This document shows positions 33,334-42,438 of a stretch of 64,000 bases of DNA, piece by piece; positions within the stretch are counted from its first letter, which is position 1; each line of letters starts with the position of its first letter. Below the pieces are notes generated by a model. That model was not told where the DNA came from and made no database searches. It saw only the letters and a list, made by a program, of their open reading frames with translations. The DNA is taken from positions 124,001 to 188,000 of the forward strand of contig JAEUKT010000002.1 of the NCBI GenBank assembly GCA_016794125.1, given 5' to 3'. Made by a program: the position numbers and the translations under genes. The DNA is from Alphaproteobacteria bacterium (GTDB lineage: Bacteria; Pseudomonadota; Alphaproteobacteria; Micavibrionales; UBA2020).

Positions 33334-34224
33334 ATGCAAAACATCGCTTTTATAGGTCTTGGCAATATGGGCGCGCCGATGGCGCAGAACCTTCTCAAGG
33401 CGGGCTATGCGCTGAGCGTGTTCGATCTGGTGGCCGCGGCCGTGGATGACGCGGTGAAGGCGGGCGCATCGGCTTGCGGGGCGATTGCCGATTGCGTGAA
33501 ACATGCCGATGTGGTCATCACCATGCTGCCCGCAACCGATCACAGCCGCAAAGCGTACCTTGCGCCGGACGGCATCATCGCAAACGCGAAAAAAGGCGCA
33601 CTGCTGGTCGATTGCAGCACCATCAACGCCGATGCCGCGAAAGAAATCGCCGATGCCGCCGCATCGCGCGGCTTTGCAATGCTGGACGCGCCGGTATCGG
33701 GCGGCACGGCGGGCGCGGCTGCCGCCACGCTGACGTTTATCGTGGGCGGCGACGATACAGCGCTTGAACGCGCGCGCCCGCTATTTGAAAAAATGGGCAA
33801 GAACATTTTCCATGCGGGCGCAAGCGGCGCGGGGCAGATGGCGAAGATCTGCAACAACATGCTGCTGGCGATCCAGATGATCGGCACGGCGGAGGCGCTG
33901 GCGCTGGGCGTCGCCAACGGGCTTGATCCAAAAGTGCTGTCGGGCATCATCGCCAAAAGTTCGGGCCGCAACTGGACGACCGAAGTCTATAACCCGTGGC
34001 CGGGCGTGATGGAGAATGTGCCGGCATCGCGGGATTACGCCGGCGGTTTCGGGACCGACCTGATGCTGAAAGACTTGGGCCTGGCGGCGGAGGCGGCGGC
34101 GGCATCCGGCGCAAATACCCAACTGGGCGCGGTCGCGCGCGACATGTACCGCCGTCATTCTGCGCAGGGCAGCGGGAAACTGGATTTTTCCAGCATCCTG
34201 AAAACGATCGCCGCTATTTCCTGA
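33334..34224 (+). CDS. mmsB: 3-hydroxyisobutyrate dehydrogenase family (MmsB-like)
   Basis: A 296-residue NAD-dependent beta-hydroxyacid dehydrogenase. N-terminal Rossmann motif IAFIGLGNMGAPMAQNLLKAGY; substrate motif DAPVSGGTAGAAAATLTFIVGG; catalytic lysine segment GAGQMAKICNNMLLA (Lys about 171); C-terminal GTDLMLKDLGLA...SGANTQLG. MmsB oxidises 3-hydroxyisobutyrate to methylmalonate semialdehyde in valine degradation. Length and all four motifs fit. No other valine-degradation gene adjoins it, though a crotonase lies 10 kb away. Ten bases separate its stop from the stop of the convergent FecR-domain gene. Confidence 0.9.
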   Translation: MQNIAFIGLGNMGAPMAQNLLKAGYALSVFDLVAAAVDDAVKAGASACGAIADCVKHADVVITMLPATDHSRKAYLAPDGIIANAKKGALLVDCSTINADAAKEIADAAASRGFAMLDAPVSGGTAGAAAATLTFIVGGDDTALERARPLFEKMGKNIFHAGASGAGQMAKICNNMLLAIQMIGTAEALALGVANGLDPKVLSGIIAKSSGRNWTTEVYNPWPGVMENVPASRDYAGGFGTDLMLKDLGLAAEAAAASGANTQLGAVARDMYRRHSAQGSGKLDFSSILKTIAAIS

Positions 34225-34234
34225 CTACCGGCCT

Positions 34235-35194
34235 TTAATTCCGCTGGCGGCGCTGCTGTAATTGCTGCATCCGCTGGCGCGCTTTCTCGGCCGGCGTCGC
34301 TTCGTCGTTGTCGTTCCGCTTTTCATTCCATTTTTCGCGGCGTTCTTCGACCTTTTCGCGGCGTTCTTCCATCGCGGCTTTGCGCTCGGCTGCTTTTTCC
34401 TTGCGGATTTCCTGTTTTTCCTCGCGCTGCTGTTTCAGCCTTTCCTTGCCGCCCTCGCCGCCGCGGTTTTGCATGATCCTTTCGCGCAGCGCCTTGCGCA
34501 GTTCCATCTGGCGGGGCTGCATGCTCTGGATGCGCGCACGCATCTCGCCGCCGCGCGCCAGTTTCAGCCGGTCGCGCAGCCCCTGCAAGCGCCCCTGCTT
34601 CCATTCACCGGGTGCCAGCGGCGCGGCGTTGCGCTTGGCGATCATCGTGCCCTGCCCGCGCTGCAGCCGCGCGGTGTTGCCGCCGCTGGAGACATCGATC
34701 TGCCCGTCATCGACATACACGTCATAGCTGCCGTCCGTATCGGGCGCGACGGTGATATCGGTGCCGCGGATGCCGATCGTGCCGGCGGGGCTGTCGATGC
34801 CCACATCGGGGTTTTCTTTTTTCGCAACAAGCCCGCTGACATATCGGAAACCGCCGCGCAGCACAGAATAGCGTGCGCGGTTCTTGCTGGAATCTTCGGA
34901 ATCGAAAACATATTCATCGACCTTGAAGCGCGAATTTTCGGCGAGCGTCCATTCGGTGTTGTCGGCCAGCAAAATGAACAACCGCGATTTTTCGCCGGTC
35001 GCCACCACATCGCCCAGTTCGATCGTGTCCTGCAATTTCAGCGAAAACGGCATGCCGCCCGCGCGCGACAGGGTCGCGGTTCCTTCGATTTCCACCACCG
35101 TGCCAATCACATCGGCCTTGGCCATCGCGGGAAAGAAAATAACAAGGACGGTAAAAAACGCGGCAATCAAACGGTTTGTCAGGCGATTTGTCAT
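34235..35194 (-). CDS. Secreted FecR-domain protein with charged helical tail
   Basis: About 319 residues. Signal peptide (RLIAAFFTVLVIFFPAMAKA), then a FecR domain at about 25-165 (VIGTVVEIEGTATLSRAGG, LQDTIELGDVVATGEKSRLFI, DSPAGTIGIRGTDITV). The last 110 residues are extremely rich in Arg, Lys, Glu and Gln (RKEKAAERKAAMEERREKVEE pattern), predicted to be one long helix. Classical FecR partners (an ECF sigma factor and TonB receptor) are not adjacent, and there is no cytoplasmic anti-sigma region; this belongs with the stand-alone periplasmic FecR-domain proteins. ATG 35194 gives a clean signal peptide. Confidence 0.85.
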   Translation of the reverse strand: MTNRLTNRLIAAFFTVLVIFFPAMAKADVIGTVVEIEGTATLSRAGGMPFSLKLQDTIELGDVVATGEKSRLFILLADNTEWTLAENSRFKVDEYVFDSEDSSKNRARYSVLRGGFRYVSGLVAKKENPDVGIDSPAGTIGIRGTDITVAPDTDGSYDVYVDDGQIDVSSGGNTARLQRGQGTMIAKRNAAPLAPGEWKQGRLQGLRDRLKLARGGEMRARIQSMQPRQMELRKALRERIMQNRGGEGGKERLKQQREEKQEIRKEKAAERKAAMEERREKVEERREKWNEKRNDNDEATPAEKARQRMQQLQQRRQRN

Positions 35195-35251
35195 GGCTTC
35201 AGGCCCTTTCAAGGCACGGGGATATAGGCTGTTACGGCGATCACACCAGAA

Positions 35252-35285
35252 CCCCTGCGCGGTTAAACCGCTTTATTTGCAGGGG
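35252..35285. terminator. Hairpin between dctA and the FecR-domain gene
   Basis: Arms cccctgc (35252-35258) and gcagggg (35279-35285) enclose a second palindrome, gcggttaaaccgc. No strong T run follows on the minus strand, so it may be a weak terminator or a processing site downstream of dctA. Confidence 0.4.
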
Positions 35286-35299
35286 AATTGGCTAAAATT

Positions 35300-36568
35300 T
35301 TAGTCTTTGGCAAGTTCCTTCTGGAAGGTTTTAACGTCAAGGTCTTTTTCCCATTTCGAAATCACGATGGCGGCGACGCCGTTGCCGATCAGGTTGGTGA
35401 TGGCGCGCGCCTCCGACATAAAACGGTCGATGCCCAAAATCAGTGCAAGGCCCGCGACCGGCACATGCGGCACGACCGCCAGCGTCGCGGCAAGGGTGAT
35501 GAAGCCCGCCCCCGTCACGCCCGATGCGCCTTTCGATGTCAGCAGCGCAACGCCCAGAATTGCCGCCTGCTGCCCCCACGTCAGGTCGATATTCAGCGCC
35601 TGTGCCACGAACAGCGCAGCGAGTGTCAAATAGATATTCGTGCCGTCAAGGTTGAACGAATAGCCCGATGGCACGACCAGCCCCACCGTGCCGCGCCCGC
35701 AACCTAGCTTTTCCAGCTTGGCCATCAGGGGCGCAAGGACGCTTTCGGACGATGATGTACCCAGCACGATCAGGATTTCTTCCTTGATATAGCGCAGGAA
35801 ACGCCACAGCGAAAAACCGGTTGCGCGCGCAACCGTGCCCAGCACCACGGCGATGAAGATAATGCAGGTGAAATAAAACGCCCCCATCAGCGCCATCAAT
35901 GGCTTCAGCGATTCAATGCCGTATTTGCCGATAGTAAAAGCCATCGCTGCGCCCGCGCCGATGGGCGCAAGGCGCATGATCGCGTTCATCATCGCGAAAA
36001 AGATATGCGACGCCTGTTCGATGAATTCATGCACCGCCGCGCCCTTGCTGCCCATGCGGTTCAGCGCATAGCCGAACAAAATGGCGACCAGCAATACCTG
36101 CAGCAGGTCGCCCGTGCCGGTAAACGCGTCGGTGAAGGTTTTCGGGATGATGTGCAAAAGGAACCCCGTCGTCGTCTGGTCATGCGCGGCCTGCGCGTAG
36201 CCCGCAACCGACGCGGCATCCAGCTGCGCGGGATCCGCGTTGAACCCCTCGCCCGGTTTCAGCGTATTGGCGACCGCAAGGCCGATCAGCAATGCGATGG
36301 TGGAGATCACTTCGAAATAGAGCAGCGTTTTCACGCCCACGCGCCCGACCTTTTTCATGTCGCCTGCCGCCGTGATGCCCAGCACGATGGTGCAGAACAC
36401 GATCGGCCCGATCAACATTTTCACCAGCGCGATAAATGCGTCGGCCGCGGGTTTCATTTTCACCCCCGCTTCCGGCCAGAAATAACCCGCCGACCCGCCG
36501 ATAAAAATCGCGCACAGCACCCAGAAATAGAGGTGGTGGTGCAGGGGCTTTTGGGGTTCTTTTTTCAT
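35300..36568 (-). CDS. dctA: C4-dicarboxylate/cation symporter DctA
   Basis: A 422-residue inner-membrane transporter of the dicarboxylate/amino acid:cation symporter family, about eight membrane helices plus two re-entrant loops. Signatures: [22 protein letters not shown] (re-entrant loop 1), [20 protein letters not shown], and [30 protein letters not shown] (loop 2). The pattern with GYSFNLDGT and S-x-x-S-E-S fits DctA (succinate, fumarate, malate) better than GltP. AAGGATG lies just before the start. No dctBD two-component system is next to it. Confidence 0.92.
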   Translation of the reverse strand: MKKEPQKPLHHHLYFWVLCAIFIGGSAGYFWPEAGVKMKPAADAFIALVKMLIGPIVFCTIVLGITAAGDMKKVGRVGVKTLLYFEVISTIALLIGLAVANTLKPGEGFNADPAQLDAASVAGYAQAAHDQTTTGFLLHIIPKTFTDAFTGTGDLLQVLLVAILFGYALNRMGSKGAAVHEFIEQASHIFFAMMNAIMRLAPIGAGAAMAFTIGKYGIESLKPLMALMGAFYFTCIIFIAVVLGTVARATGFSLWRFLRYIKEEILIVLGTSSSESVLAPLMAKLEKLGCGRGTVGLVVPSGYSFNLDGTNIYLTLAALFVAQALNIDLTWGQQAAILGVALLTSKGASGVTGAGFITLAATLAVVPHVPVAGLALILGIDRFMSEARAITNLIGNGVAAIVISKWEKDLDVKTFQKELAKD

Positions 36569-36746
36569 GGGAGCATCCTTTACCCAACCATATCAGCCTT
36601 GTGGCCGCTTGTTCAGGCCTAACCATGTTCACATAATAATTTAACGAAATTCCGGCTTGTGGGGATGCTGCTTATTTGCGAGAGTCGCGGCAGCCCATAA
36701 CATTTGTCCTTCCACATCCGCGAGAAGCCGCGGAAAAGGTGATGCC

Positions 36747-37343
36747 ATGAAAGACCTGTACCGCAAATACCCGCGCCTGCTGCAATTCGACATGTCGCGC
36801 AACGACGAGATGGTGCAGGACATGCTGGGCCCGCAAGCGCCCCATATCACGGCGTTCCAGCAACAGGCCTACCGCCTGATCGAGGAGGAGGCGCAGGGCA
36901 CGAAGGCGCAAAAGGAAGCTGCCATGATCTGCGCGGCGCTGGTGATCGAGCCGCAGCTGCTGTACATGGACATGCACAACCTTGTCATGAATTACGGCGA
37001 GGAAGTGGAGAACGCGATCGAGCCGTTGATGGGCGCGCGCCCGGGCGAACCCCTGCCCCTCGTCATCGCCTATGCCCGCGCGGCATCGGGTGTCGTGCTG
37101 ATGGAAAACATGCTGGTGTCGATTGCCAAGGGCGAACCGCTGGGCGGCAAGACCGCCGATGTGCTGGCGCATGTGAAAGCGTCGTTCGGGCAGGATTACA
37201 TTTCTTTCGCCAATATCGGCGAATCCCCGCTGGCCGCGCGTTTCCTGACCGCAAAGGACGAGTTGTTTTCAAAACTGGAAGCGAAACTGGCCGCAGAAAC
37301 CCCCGCGCCCAAAAAACCGCGCGGCAAAAGCTTTGATCTTTGA
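36747..37343 (+). CDS. Unknown helical protein
   Basis: About 198 residues from ATG 36747 (AAGGTG upstream); the frame is open from 36657 but the extra part is implausible. The protein looks cytosolic and helical (LLQFDMSRNDEMVQDMLG, EEEAQGTKAQKEAAMIC) and ends in a basic tail (PKKPRGKSFDL). I do not recognise the family. It is divergent from dctA and followed by an AT-rich stretch. Confidence 0.7.
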   Translation: MKDLYRKYPRLLQFDMSRNDEMVQDMLGPQAPHITAFQQQAYRLIEEEAQGTKAQKEAAMICAALVIEPQLLYMDMHNLVMNYGEEVENAIEPLMGARPGEPLPLVIAYARAASGVVLMENMLVSIAKGEPLGGKTADVLAHVKASFGQDYISFANIGESPLAARFLTAKDELFSKLEAKLAAETPAPKKPRGKSFDL

Positions 37344-37444
37344 TTCCCCCCCCAAAGGAGAGATATTTATACTAGATGTTTATTATTTCTAAGGATATCA
37401 CCTCAGATATCTCCCATGGTCATTTTACACTCATTCTAGAAATC

Positions 37445-38083
37445 TCAATTTCGTTTAAACTCAGCAGTATCGAGGTTTTCAAATAGCGAAGGCCCGCTAA
37501 TATTCTTACCTGATATATACCCATGAACTTTATCCAGCCATGGCAAATTTTGGTGGACAATACCAACACGAACTGGTTCAACGGTGCGCTCCATCTCAAA
37601 GGATGCAAGTTTTACCCCTAGGCCAAAGTCCTTTTCTAAGTTTCGAAAGTCAGCCGCAATGACAGTCTCTGGGTTCTTTGCGTTCTTAAAGAACACAAAT
37701 CTTGGCGAACCCCATTTTTTCATTAAAGGGTCTAATTCGAACATTTCCGCTTTTGAAACATGAGCTAGTGCATGAAAGGCAATTTTGGCTTCCCATTCCC
37801 CCCCGAGCAGCGCGAACAAGATACCCCGTTGACCAAGATCAATAACAACCGCTTCTCCTTTGGAGATGTTGTAAGTCGCTCCGCCCTGTTCCGGTAAAAT
37901 ACTCGGCTCAGTGTGACGCACGGCCTCACGTACAGCACTACCGGTTTTGATGCCTTCCGGCGTTTCCACCGTCACGGTCATTTTGTATCTGATTGTCTCG
38001 TCCGAGAAGCCTCCCGCACCAGTGCAAGCGGCAACCACAAAACACAAGCAAGATACAACTGCGAAAATCTTCCATTTTTTCAT
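37445..38083 (-). CDS. Unknown lipoprotein in an AT-rich island
   Basis: A 212-residue protein with lipoprotein signal MKKWKIFAVVSCLCFVVAAC (lipobox VAAC, Cys20). The mature part has a beta-rich first half (RYKMTVTVETPEGIKTGSA, VVIDLGQRGILFALLGG) and an FEMERTVEPVRV segment; no family recognised. Its codon use and base composition differ from neighbours, with many A/T third positions and rarer codons such as TTA, AGA and ATA, suggesting recent acquisition. The AT-rich zone extends beyond the gene to about 37345. Confidence 0.72.
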   Translation of the reverse strand: MKKWKIFAVVSCLCFVVAACTGAGGFSDETIRYKMTVTVETPEGIKTGSAVREAVRHTEPSILPEQGGATYNISKGEAVVIDLGQRGILFALLGGEWEAKIAFHALAHVSKAEMFELDPLMKKWGSPRFVFFKNAKNPETVIAADFRNLEKDFGLGVKLASFEMERTVEPVRVGIVHQNLPWLDKVHGYISGKNISGPSLFENLDTAEFKRN

Positions 38084-38120
38084 GCTAAAAAGCCGTCAAT
38101 CTTTAAAGGAGAGGGAAGAA

Positions 38121-38714
38121 TTAAGGCTTCTTCATTTCTTCCTGCAGTTTGCGCAATGCATCCGGCACATCGGGCGTCTGCATCAGCTTGTCGAAGTTTT
38201 CCTGCATGATGTCGAGCTGTGCGTCATCCATCGTGTCGATGAAGGTATAGAACGCGCCCCCCAGCGCATCGGCGAGCGGCGACAAGGACGGCTTTGCCAT
38301 CATGTGCTTGTACTGCGTGACCGCGAAACCGTAGGTTTCCTCGCGCTTGCCCCATTGCGCGCGGTCGGCGCCGGCCAGCAGGAAATTGATGCTGTCGGAC
38401 AGCATAAATGAATAGGCCTCGCGCGGCAGGTTGGTGAATTGCGTGACCGCATCGGTCAGGCAGGCGCACACGCCGCACAACACCGCATATTGTTCCCAGG
38501 GCAGCGCGCCCGTCAGCCCCGAGCGTTTGAACATATCGTCGCACAGGATAATGACGGTCAGCGTCGCGTCGCTGGAAAGCCCGCTTAAGAAATCGGCCTC
38601 GCCCGACGGCGGGGCGTTGCGGGTATCAAGGTATTTGCGGATCTTTTCCGCCCGCTTCATCTGCAATGCCGTCGTCTTCAAATCATTTGTCTTGAAATCG
38701 TCGCCCGTCGCCAT
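38121..38714 (-). CDS. Unknown protein, 197 aa
   Basis: No signal peptide and no membrane segment. Helical, with several cysteines in one segment (LCGVCACLTDAV, plus LCDD upstream), which could bind metal or be structural. Start ATG 38714 has only a weak ribosome-binding site. Its base composition returns to the normal GC-rich pattern, unlike the lipoprotein 37 bases downstream. Family not recognised. Confidence 0.65.
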   Translation of the reverse strand: MATGDDFKTNDLKTTALQMKRAEKIRKYLDTRNAPPSGEADFLSGLSSDATLTVIILCDDMFKRSGLTGALPWEQYAVLCGVCACLTDAVTQFTNLPREAYSFMLSDSINFLLAGADRAQWGKREETYGFAVTQYKHMMAKPSLSPLADALGGAFYTFIDTMDDAQLDIMQENFDKLMQTPDVPDALRKLQEEMKKP

Positions 38715-38784
38715 GCTGCACCGCGTAAAAGAGGGTAAATTATGGCCATTGACCTGCCACCCCTGTACCTTAAGATAAAGTCAT

Positions 38785-39741
38785 ATGACAGCAAAGCCGA
38801 AAAAACAGCCCGCGACCAGCGCGGGTACAAGCCTGCGTTTCGATTTCAACGCAGCGGCCAAACGCGCGCAGAAGGACCATCCCGAACTGCGCGGCAATAT
38901 GCTGTTCATCCATGCGGGCGCGGTTGCGCCCGACGCGCATTCGGACGACCTTGTCAATCAGGGCGTCGATGACGATGAAATCACCGATGTCGAAAAAATG
39001 GTGCGCGACGCGAAACGCCTGAAGACATCGTTCCATCTGGCGGTCAGCCGCGAGGGAAAAAAGAAACCGCTGGGCGTGCTGGTGTTCCACCCCGACCGCC
39101 ATGCGGTGTTCGGCCCAAAACCCGGCGCAGCGGATGACTTTGCCACTTTTGATCATGAAACCGGCCATGCGCTGCTGCCCCAGTTTAACGGCACGAAAAG
39201 CGAAAACGCCGCCGACGGTTTCGCGGCGCTGCGCCATTACCAGCGGTTCGATGCCGATGCGCGCGCGAACCTGGAATATGCCGGATGGAAACGCGCGGCG
39301 GTCGCCATGCTGCTGGGCAAAAACTCGCACCTCACCACCTTCACGCTGGATAAAATCATCTGCGACGCGCAAACGGCAAATTTTTCCAGCCTGACACCCG
39401 CGCAGACGAAAAAGATCGCGGCGGAATATGCGGAAAAATGCACGCCGTCGGCAAAGCGCCTTGCAAAAATCGGCCACGACTTCGCGCCCTTGAAAAACAT
39501 GAAGCCGCAGGAAGCGATGGAAAAACTGGCGGCCATCACGCTGAAGGCCAAGCCCGACTCGGACACGTTTTACCTGGGCGCGCGCGTGCTGGCGGGGGCG
39601 TTTGCCAAGGGCGGCATCCGGCTGAACGGCAGGAAAATCGACCTCAGCGGCGCGGAACATGCCCAGTTGCGAATGAAACTCGCTGCAAAAATCGAAAAAA
39701 TGCCTAAAAATCATCAACTTAGGAAGATTGTGGTACTCTGA
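38785..39741 (+). CDS. Putative HETGH zinc metalloprotease, unknown family
   Basis: A 318-residue soluble protein. Residues 124-128 read HETGH, a perfect HExxH zinc-protease motif in the context TFDHETGHALLPQF. Twelve residues later comes ENAADGFAALRHY (140-152), which resembles the glutamate-containing E-x-x-A-D-x-F-A helix of ImmA/IrrE-type gluzincins and could supply the third ligand (E140). No signal peptide is visible. The C-terminal half (170-318) is helical with many lysines. Start 38785 has TAAGATAAA upstream, weak. No family name is assigned; peptidase activity is inferred from the motif only. Confidence 0.7.
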   Translation: MTAKPKKQPATSAGTSLRFDFNAAAKRAQKDHPELRGNMLFIHAGAVAPDAHSDDLVNQGVDDDEITDVEKMVRDAKRLKTSFHLAVSREGKKKPLGVLVFHPDRHAVFGPKPGAADDFATFDHETGHALLPQFNGTKSENAADGFAALRHYQRFDADARANLEYAGWKRAAVAMLLGKNSHLTTFTLDKIICDAQTANFSSLTPAQTKKIAAEYAEKCTPSAKRLAKIGHDFAPLKNMKPQEAMEKLAAITLKAKPDSDTFYLGARVLAGAFAKGGIRLNGRKIDLSGAEHAQLRMKLAAKIEKMPKNHQLRKIVVL

Positions 39742-39821
39742 TATTTTCCGCAATTTGGTTGACGGTTTTTGTCCACAGGCGTAGGTTTTGCGCATATTTA
39801 GGGCAGAGGCCTTTGGCCACC

Positions 39822-40646
39822 ATGAACGACAAGAACAAGAAAATCGCAAAAACATTCGCCGCCTATGCGCTGACCACCACGGCGCTGCTGGGCGGCGGTT
39901 TCGCATTGCAAAGCGGCGTAAACGCGCTGCAGCGCGAACCGGCGGCGGTGACGCAAACCGTGCAGGCGGCCGAAGCGCAAACGCCCGCGACGATGGATAT
40001 CGCATCGGTGCCGCGCGGCGACGGGCATCCCGTTCTGGTCATCCCCGGCTTTTTCGGCAACGATTTGCACATGACCGAATTGCAGCACACGATCCGCGAT
40101 CACGGCTATACGGTCTATGGCTGGGAAGCGGGCATGAATATGGGCCCCAGCAAATCAAAGGCAGACCAGCTGGAAAAACACCTGCAGAAAATCTACGAAG
40201 AAAACGGCAACCGCCCCGTTTCCATCGTCGGCTACAGCCTGGGCGGCGTTTATGCGCGCGAACTGGCGCGTCGCCATCCCGAACTGGTCGCGAACGTCAT
40301 CACCCTTGGCGCGCCGTTCGGCCAGCGCGATTCCGGCGGCAATGTCGATGAACGCGTGGCGCATGTGCAGGAATTTTACGGCACGCAAAACACCGACCCC
40401 CGTATCGCGCCGCCCGTGCCCACCACATCGCTGTTTTCCACCAATGACTGGGTCGCCGGCTGGCGCGAAGCCCTGAACACCGGCGGCAAGCAGCAGGAAA
40501 ATATCCGCATCACCGGCGGCCATGTGGCGATGCCCTTCAGCGACAACGCCGCCGCCATCATCCTCGACCGCCTTGCGCAAAAAACCGTCAACTGGCAACC
40601 TATGCAGAAGCCGGCCGCGCAGCCCCTCCGCCCGCCCGGCGCATAA
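39822..40646 (+). CDS. Exported alpha/beta-hydrolase, lipase-like
   Basis: About 274 residues with an N-terminal hydrophobic segment (KTFAAYALTTTALLGGGFAL) that is a signal peptide or anchor. The hydrolase domain starts HPVLVIPGFFGNDLHM, has the nucleophile elbow GYSLGG (Ser near residue 140), then LGAPFGQRDSGG and a likely catalytic His in TGGHVAMPFSDNA. The oxyanion-hole style (PGFFG) and LGAPF are typical of lipases and esterases; Asp is probably in STNDWVAG. The start at 39822 places the charged MNDKNKK before the hydrophobic core. It is followed by a DUF3592 protein 16 bases later. Confidence 0.8.
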   Translation: MNDKNKKIAKTFAAYALTTTALLGGGFALQSGVNALQREPAAVTQTVQAAEAQTPATMDIASVPRGDGHPVLVIPGFFGNDLHMTELQHTIRDHGYTVYGWEAGMNMGPSKSKADQLEKHLQKIYEENGNRPVSIVGYSLGGVYARELARRHPELVANVITLGAPFGQRDSGGNVDERVAHVQEFYGTQNTDPRIAPPVPTTSLFSTNDWVAGWREALNTGGKQQENIRITGGHVAMPFSDNAAAIILDRLAQKTVNWQPMQKPAAQPLRPPGA

Positions 40647-40662
40647 CCAGAGGCGAGGTTTT

Positions 40663-42375
40663 GTGGGCGCACGCATTTTCATGGCGATCTTCGCCCTGCC
40701 GTTTATCGGCGTGGGCATCTGGGCGGTCTATTCGATTTCATCGACTCTGCTGGAAGCGCATGCCATGCAAAGCTGGGCGCCCGTGCAGGCGCGCGTGATA
40801 TCGGGCGGGGTGGAGGAACACCCCGACAGCGACGGCGCCACCACCTACAGCGCGCATGCGGAATACAAATACAGCTTTGACGGGCGTGAATATACTGGCG
40901 CGCGGGTTGGCATCGACACGATGTCCGACAATATTGGCCATGCGCATGAGGAGCGCGGGCGCGAGCTGGCTGCCGCCGCGCAGGAAGGCCGCAGCATCGA
41001 AGTTTATGTCGATCCCGCCGCGCCCTATAGCTCGGTCATCTACCGCGATATCCGCTGGGGGCTGATCGGGTTCAAGGCTGTTTTCGCGGTCGCCTTCGGC
41101 GGTGGCGGGATTGCTCTGCTGGCGGCATCCCGCAATATGCGCCTGCGCCGCCGCGACAGCCGCAACCCGGTCTATGACACGCAGCCGTGGCTGGCGAACC
41201 AGGACTGGCAGACGGCGGAGGTGCGGTCGACCGCGCGCGGCGCGCTTTATTTCGCATGGATTTTCGCCGTCATCTGGAACGCGATTTCCGCGCCCATGCC
41301 GTTCATGGTCTATGGCGAGGTGACGGAAAAGCAGAATTACGGCGCGCTGATCGGCCTTTTGTTCCCGCTGGTCGGCATCGGCCTTCTGGTATGGGCGGTC
41401 CGCCGCACGCTAGAATGGCGGCGCTTTGGCGCATCGCCGGTCACGCTCGACCCCTTCCCTGCCGCGATCGGCGGGCAGGCGGGCGGCACGTTCGAGCTGC
41501 CGGTGCCGTTCGATTCATCGCACCAGTTCCGTGTCACCCTGTCGGCCGTCCACAGTTTCGAAAGCGGTTCGGGCAAGAACCGTTCCCGCCGCGAAAAGAT
41601 GCACTGGGAGCAAAGCGTGATCGGCTATGCCGAGCCCGGGCTGTACGGCACGCGCGTGCAGTTCCGCTTCGACATCCCTGATGGCCTGCCGCCGTCGGAT
41701 GCCGCAAAGCTGGACGACGACTATGATTTGTGGCGGCTGAGTTTGCAGGCCGACCTGCCGGGCGCCGATATCGATCGCGACTACGAAATTCCGGCCTATC
41801 CCGGCACGGCGAAGTCGCGCATCGGCGACCGCGCGGCGGCGGCAATAGCAACAGCCACGAAAACGGCGGCGGAAAACGACGTGCGCGCCCGCATCACCCT
41901 GATCGGCGATGACATGTTTTACCCGATGGGCCGCAACGCGCTGTCCTGCCTGATCGGGATCACGGTCGGCGCGGTGTTTGCCGGTATCGGCGTATTTTTG
42001 TTCATCAGGGAAGACGCGTGGTTCGGCGGCGCGATTTTCGGCGGCGTGGGCGCGCTGGTGTTCACCGGCTGCGTCTATGCGATTGCCAATTCGCTGACCG
42101 TGAAACGCGACAGCATGGGCGGGGGCGTGGAAACCGTGCGCCGCCTGTTCGGCATCCCCGTCAAATCGCGCTATGCCGCCATCGATGACATCGTGTCGCT
42201 GCACAGCGACAGCAGCAGCGCGGGACAGAAAAACGGCCGGCAGGTCAAATATTACCGCATCTATGGCAAGCTGAAATCAGGCGGCGACATCACCCTTGGC
42301 GAAAGTTTCGAGGGCGAGGCGGAAGCAGAAGCCGCGATCGCCTTTATCCGCGAGAAACTGGGCCTGCGCCTGTAA
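40663..42375 (+). CDS. DUF3592-containing membrane protein
   Basis: About 570 residues from GTG 40663 (GCGAGG upstream); the same frame is open into the preceding gene but that part is spurious. An N-terminal membrane segment (FMAIFALPFIGVGIWAVY) is followed by a DUF3592 domain (WAPVQARVISGGVEEHPDSD, ...EYKYSFDGREYTGARV, VYVDPAAPYSSVIYRDI) and further membrane pairs near 150, 230-270 and 430-480. The C-terminal region repeats a soluble segment. Function unknown. Followed 63 bases later by a KefB-like antiporter gene. Confidence 0.82.
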   Translation: MGARIFMAIFALPFIGVGIWAVYSISSTLLEAHAMQSWAPVQARVISGGVEEHPDSDGATTYSAHAEYKYSFDGREYTGARVGIDTMSDNIGHAHEERGRELAAAAQEGRSIEVYVDPAAPYSSVIYRDIRWGLIGFKAVFAVAFGGGGIALLAASRNMRLRRRDSRNPVYDTQPWLANQDWQTAEVRSTARGALYFAWIFAVIWNAISAPMPFMVYGEVTEKQNYGALIGLLFPLVGIGLLVWAVRRTLEWRRFGASPVTLDPFPAAIGGQAGGTFELPVPFDSSHQFRVTLSAVHSFESGSGKNRSRREKMHWEQSVIGYAEPGLYGTRVQFRFDIPDGLPPSDAAKLDDDYDLWRLSLQADLPGADIDRDYEIPAYPGTAKSRIGDRAAAAIATATKTAAENDVRARITLIGDDMFYPMGRNALSCLIGITVGAVFAGIGVFLFIREDAWFGGAIFGGVGALVFTGCVYAIANSLTVKRDSMGGGVETVRRLFGIPVKSRYAAIDDIVSLHSDSSSAGQKNGRQVKYYRIYGKLKSGGDITLGESFEGEAEAEAAIAFIREKLGLRL

Positions 42376-42438
42376 CACCCCGTTGGGGAACCTTCGCGCA
42401 TGTGGTATCGTTCGACAGGCTTACACGAAGGTCGCCAG

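Noticed and set aside
40522-40662. N-terminal extension of the DUF3592 gene
   Set aside because: It overlaps the alpha/beta-hydrolase coding sequence in another frame and lacks a ribosome-binding site; the GTG at 40663 follows GCGAGG.
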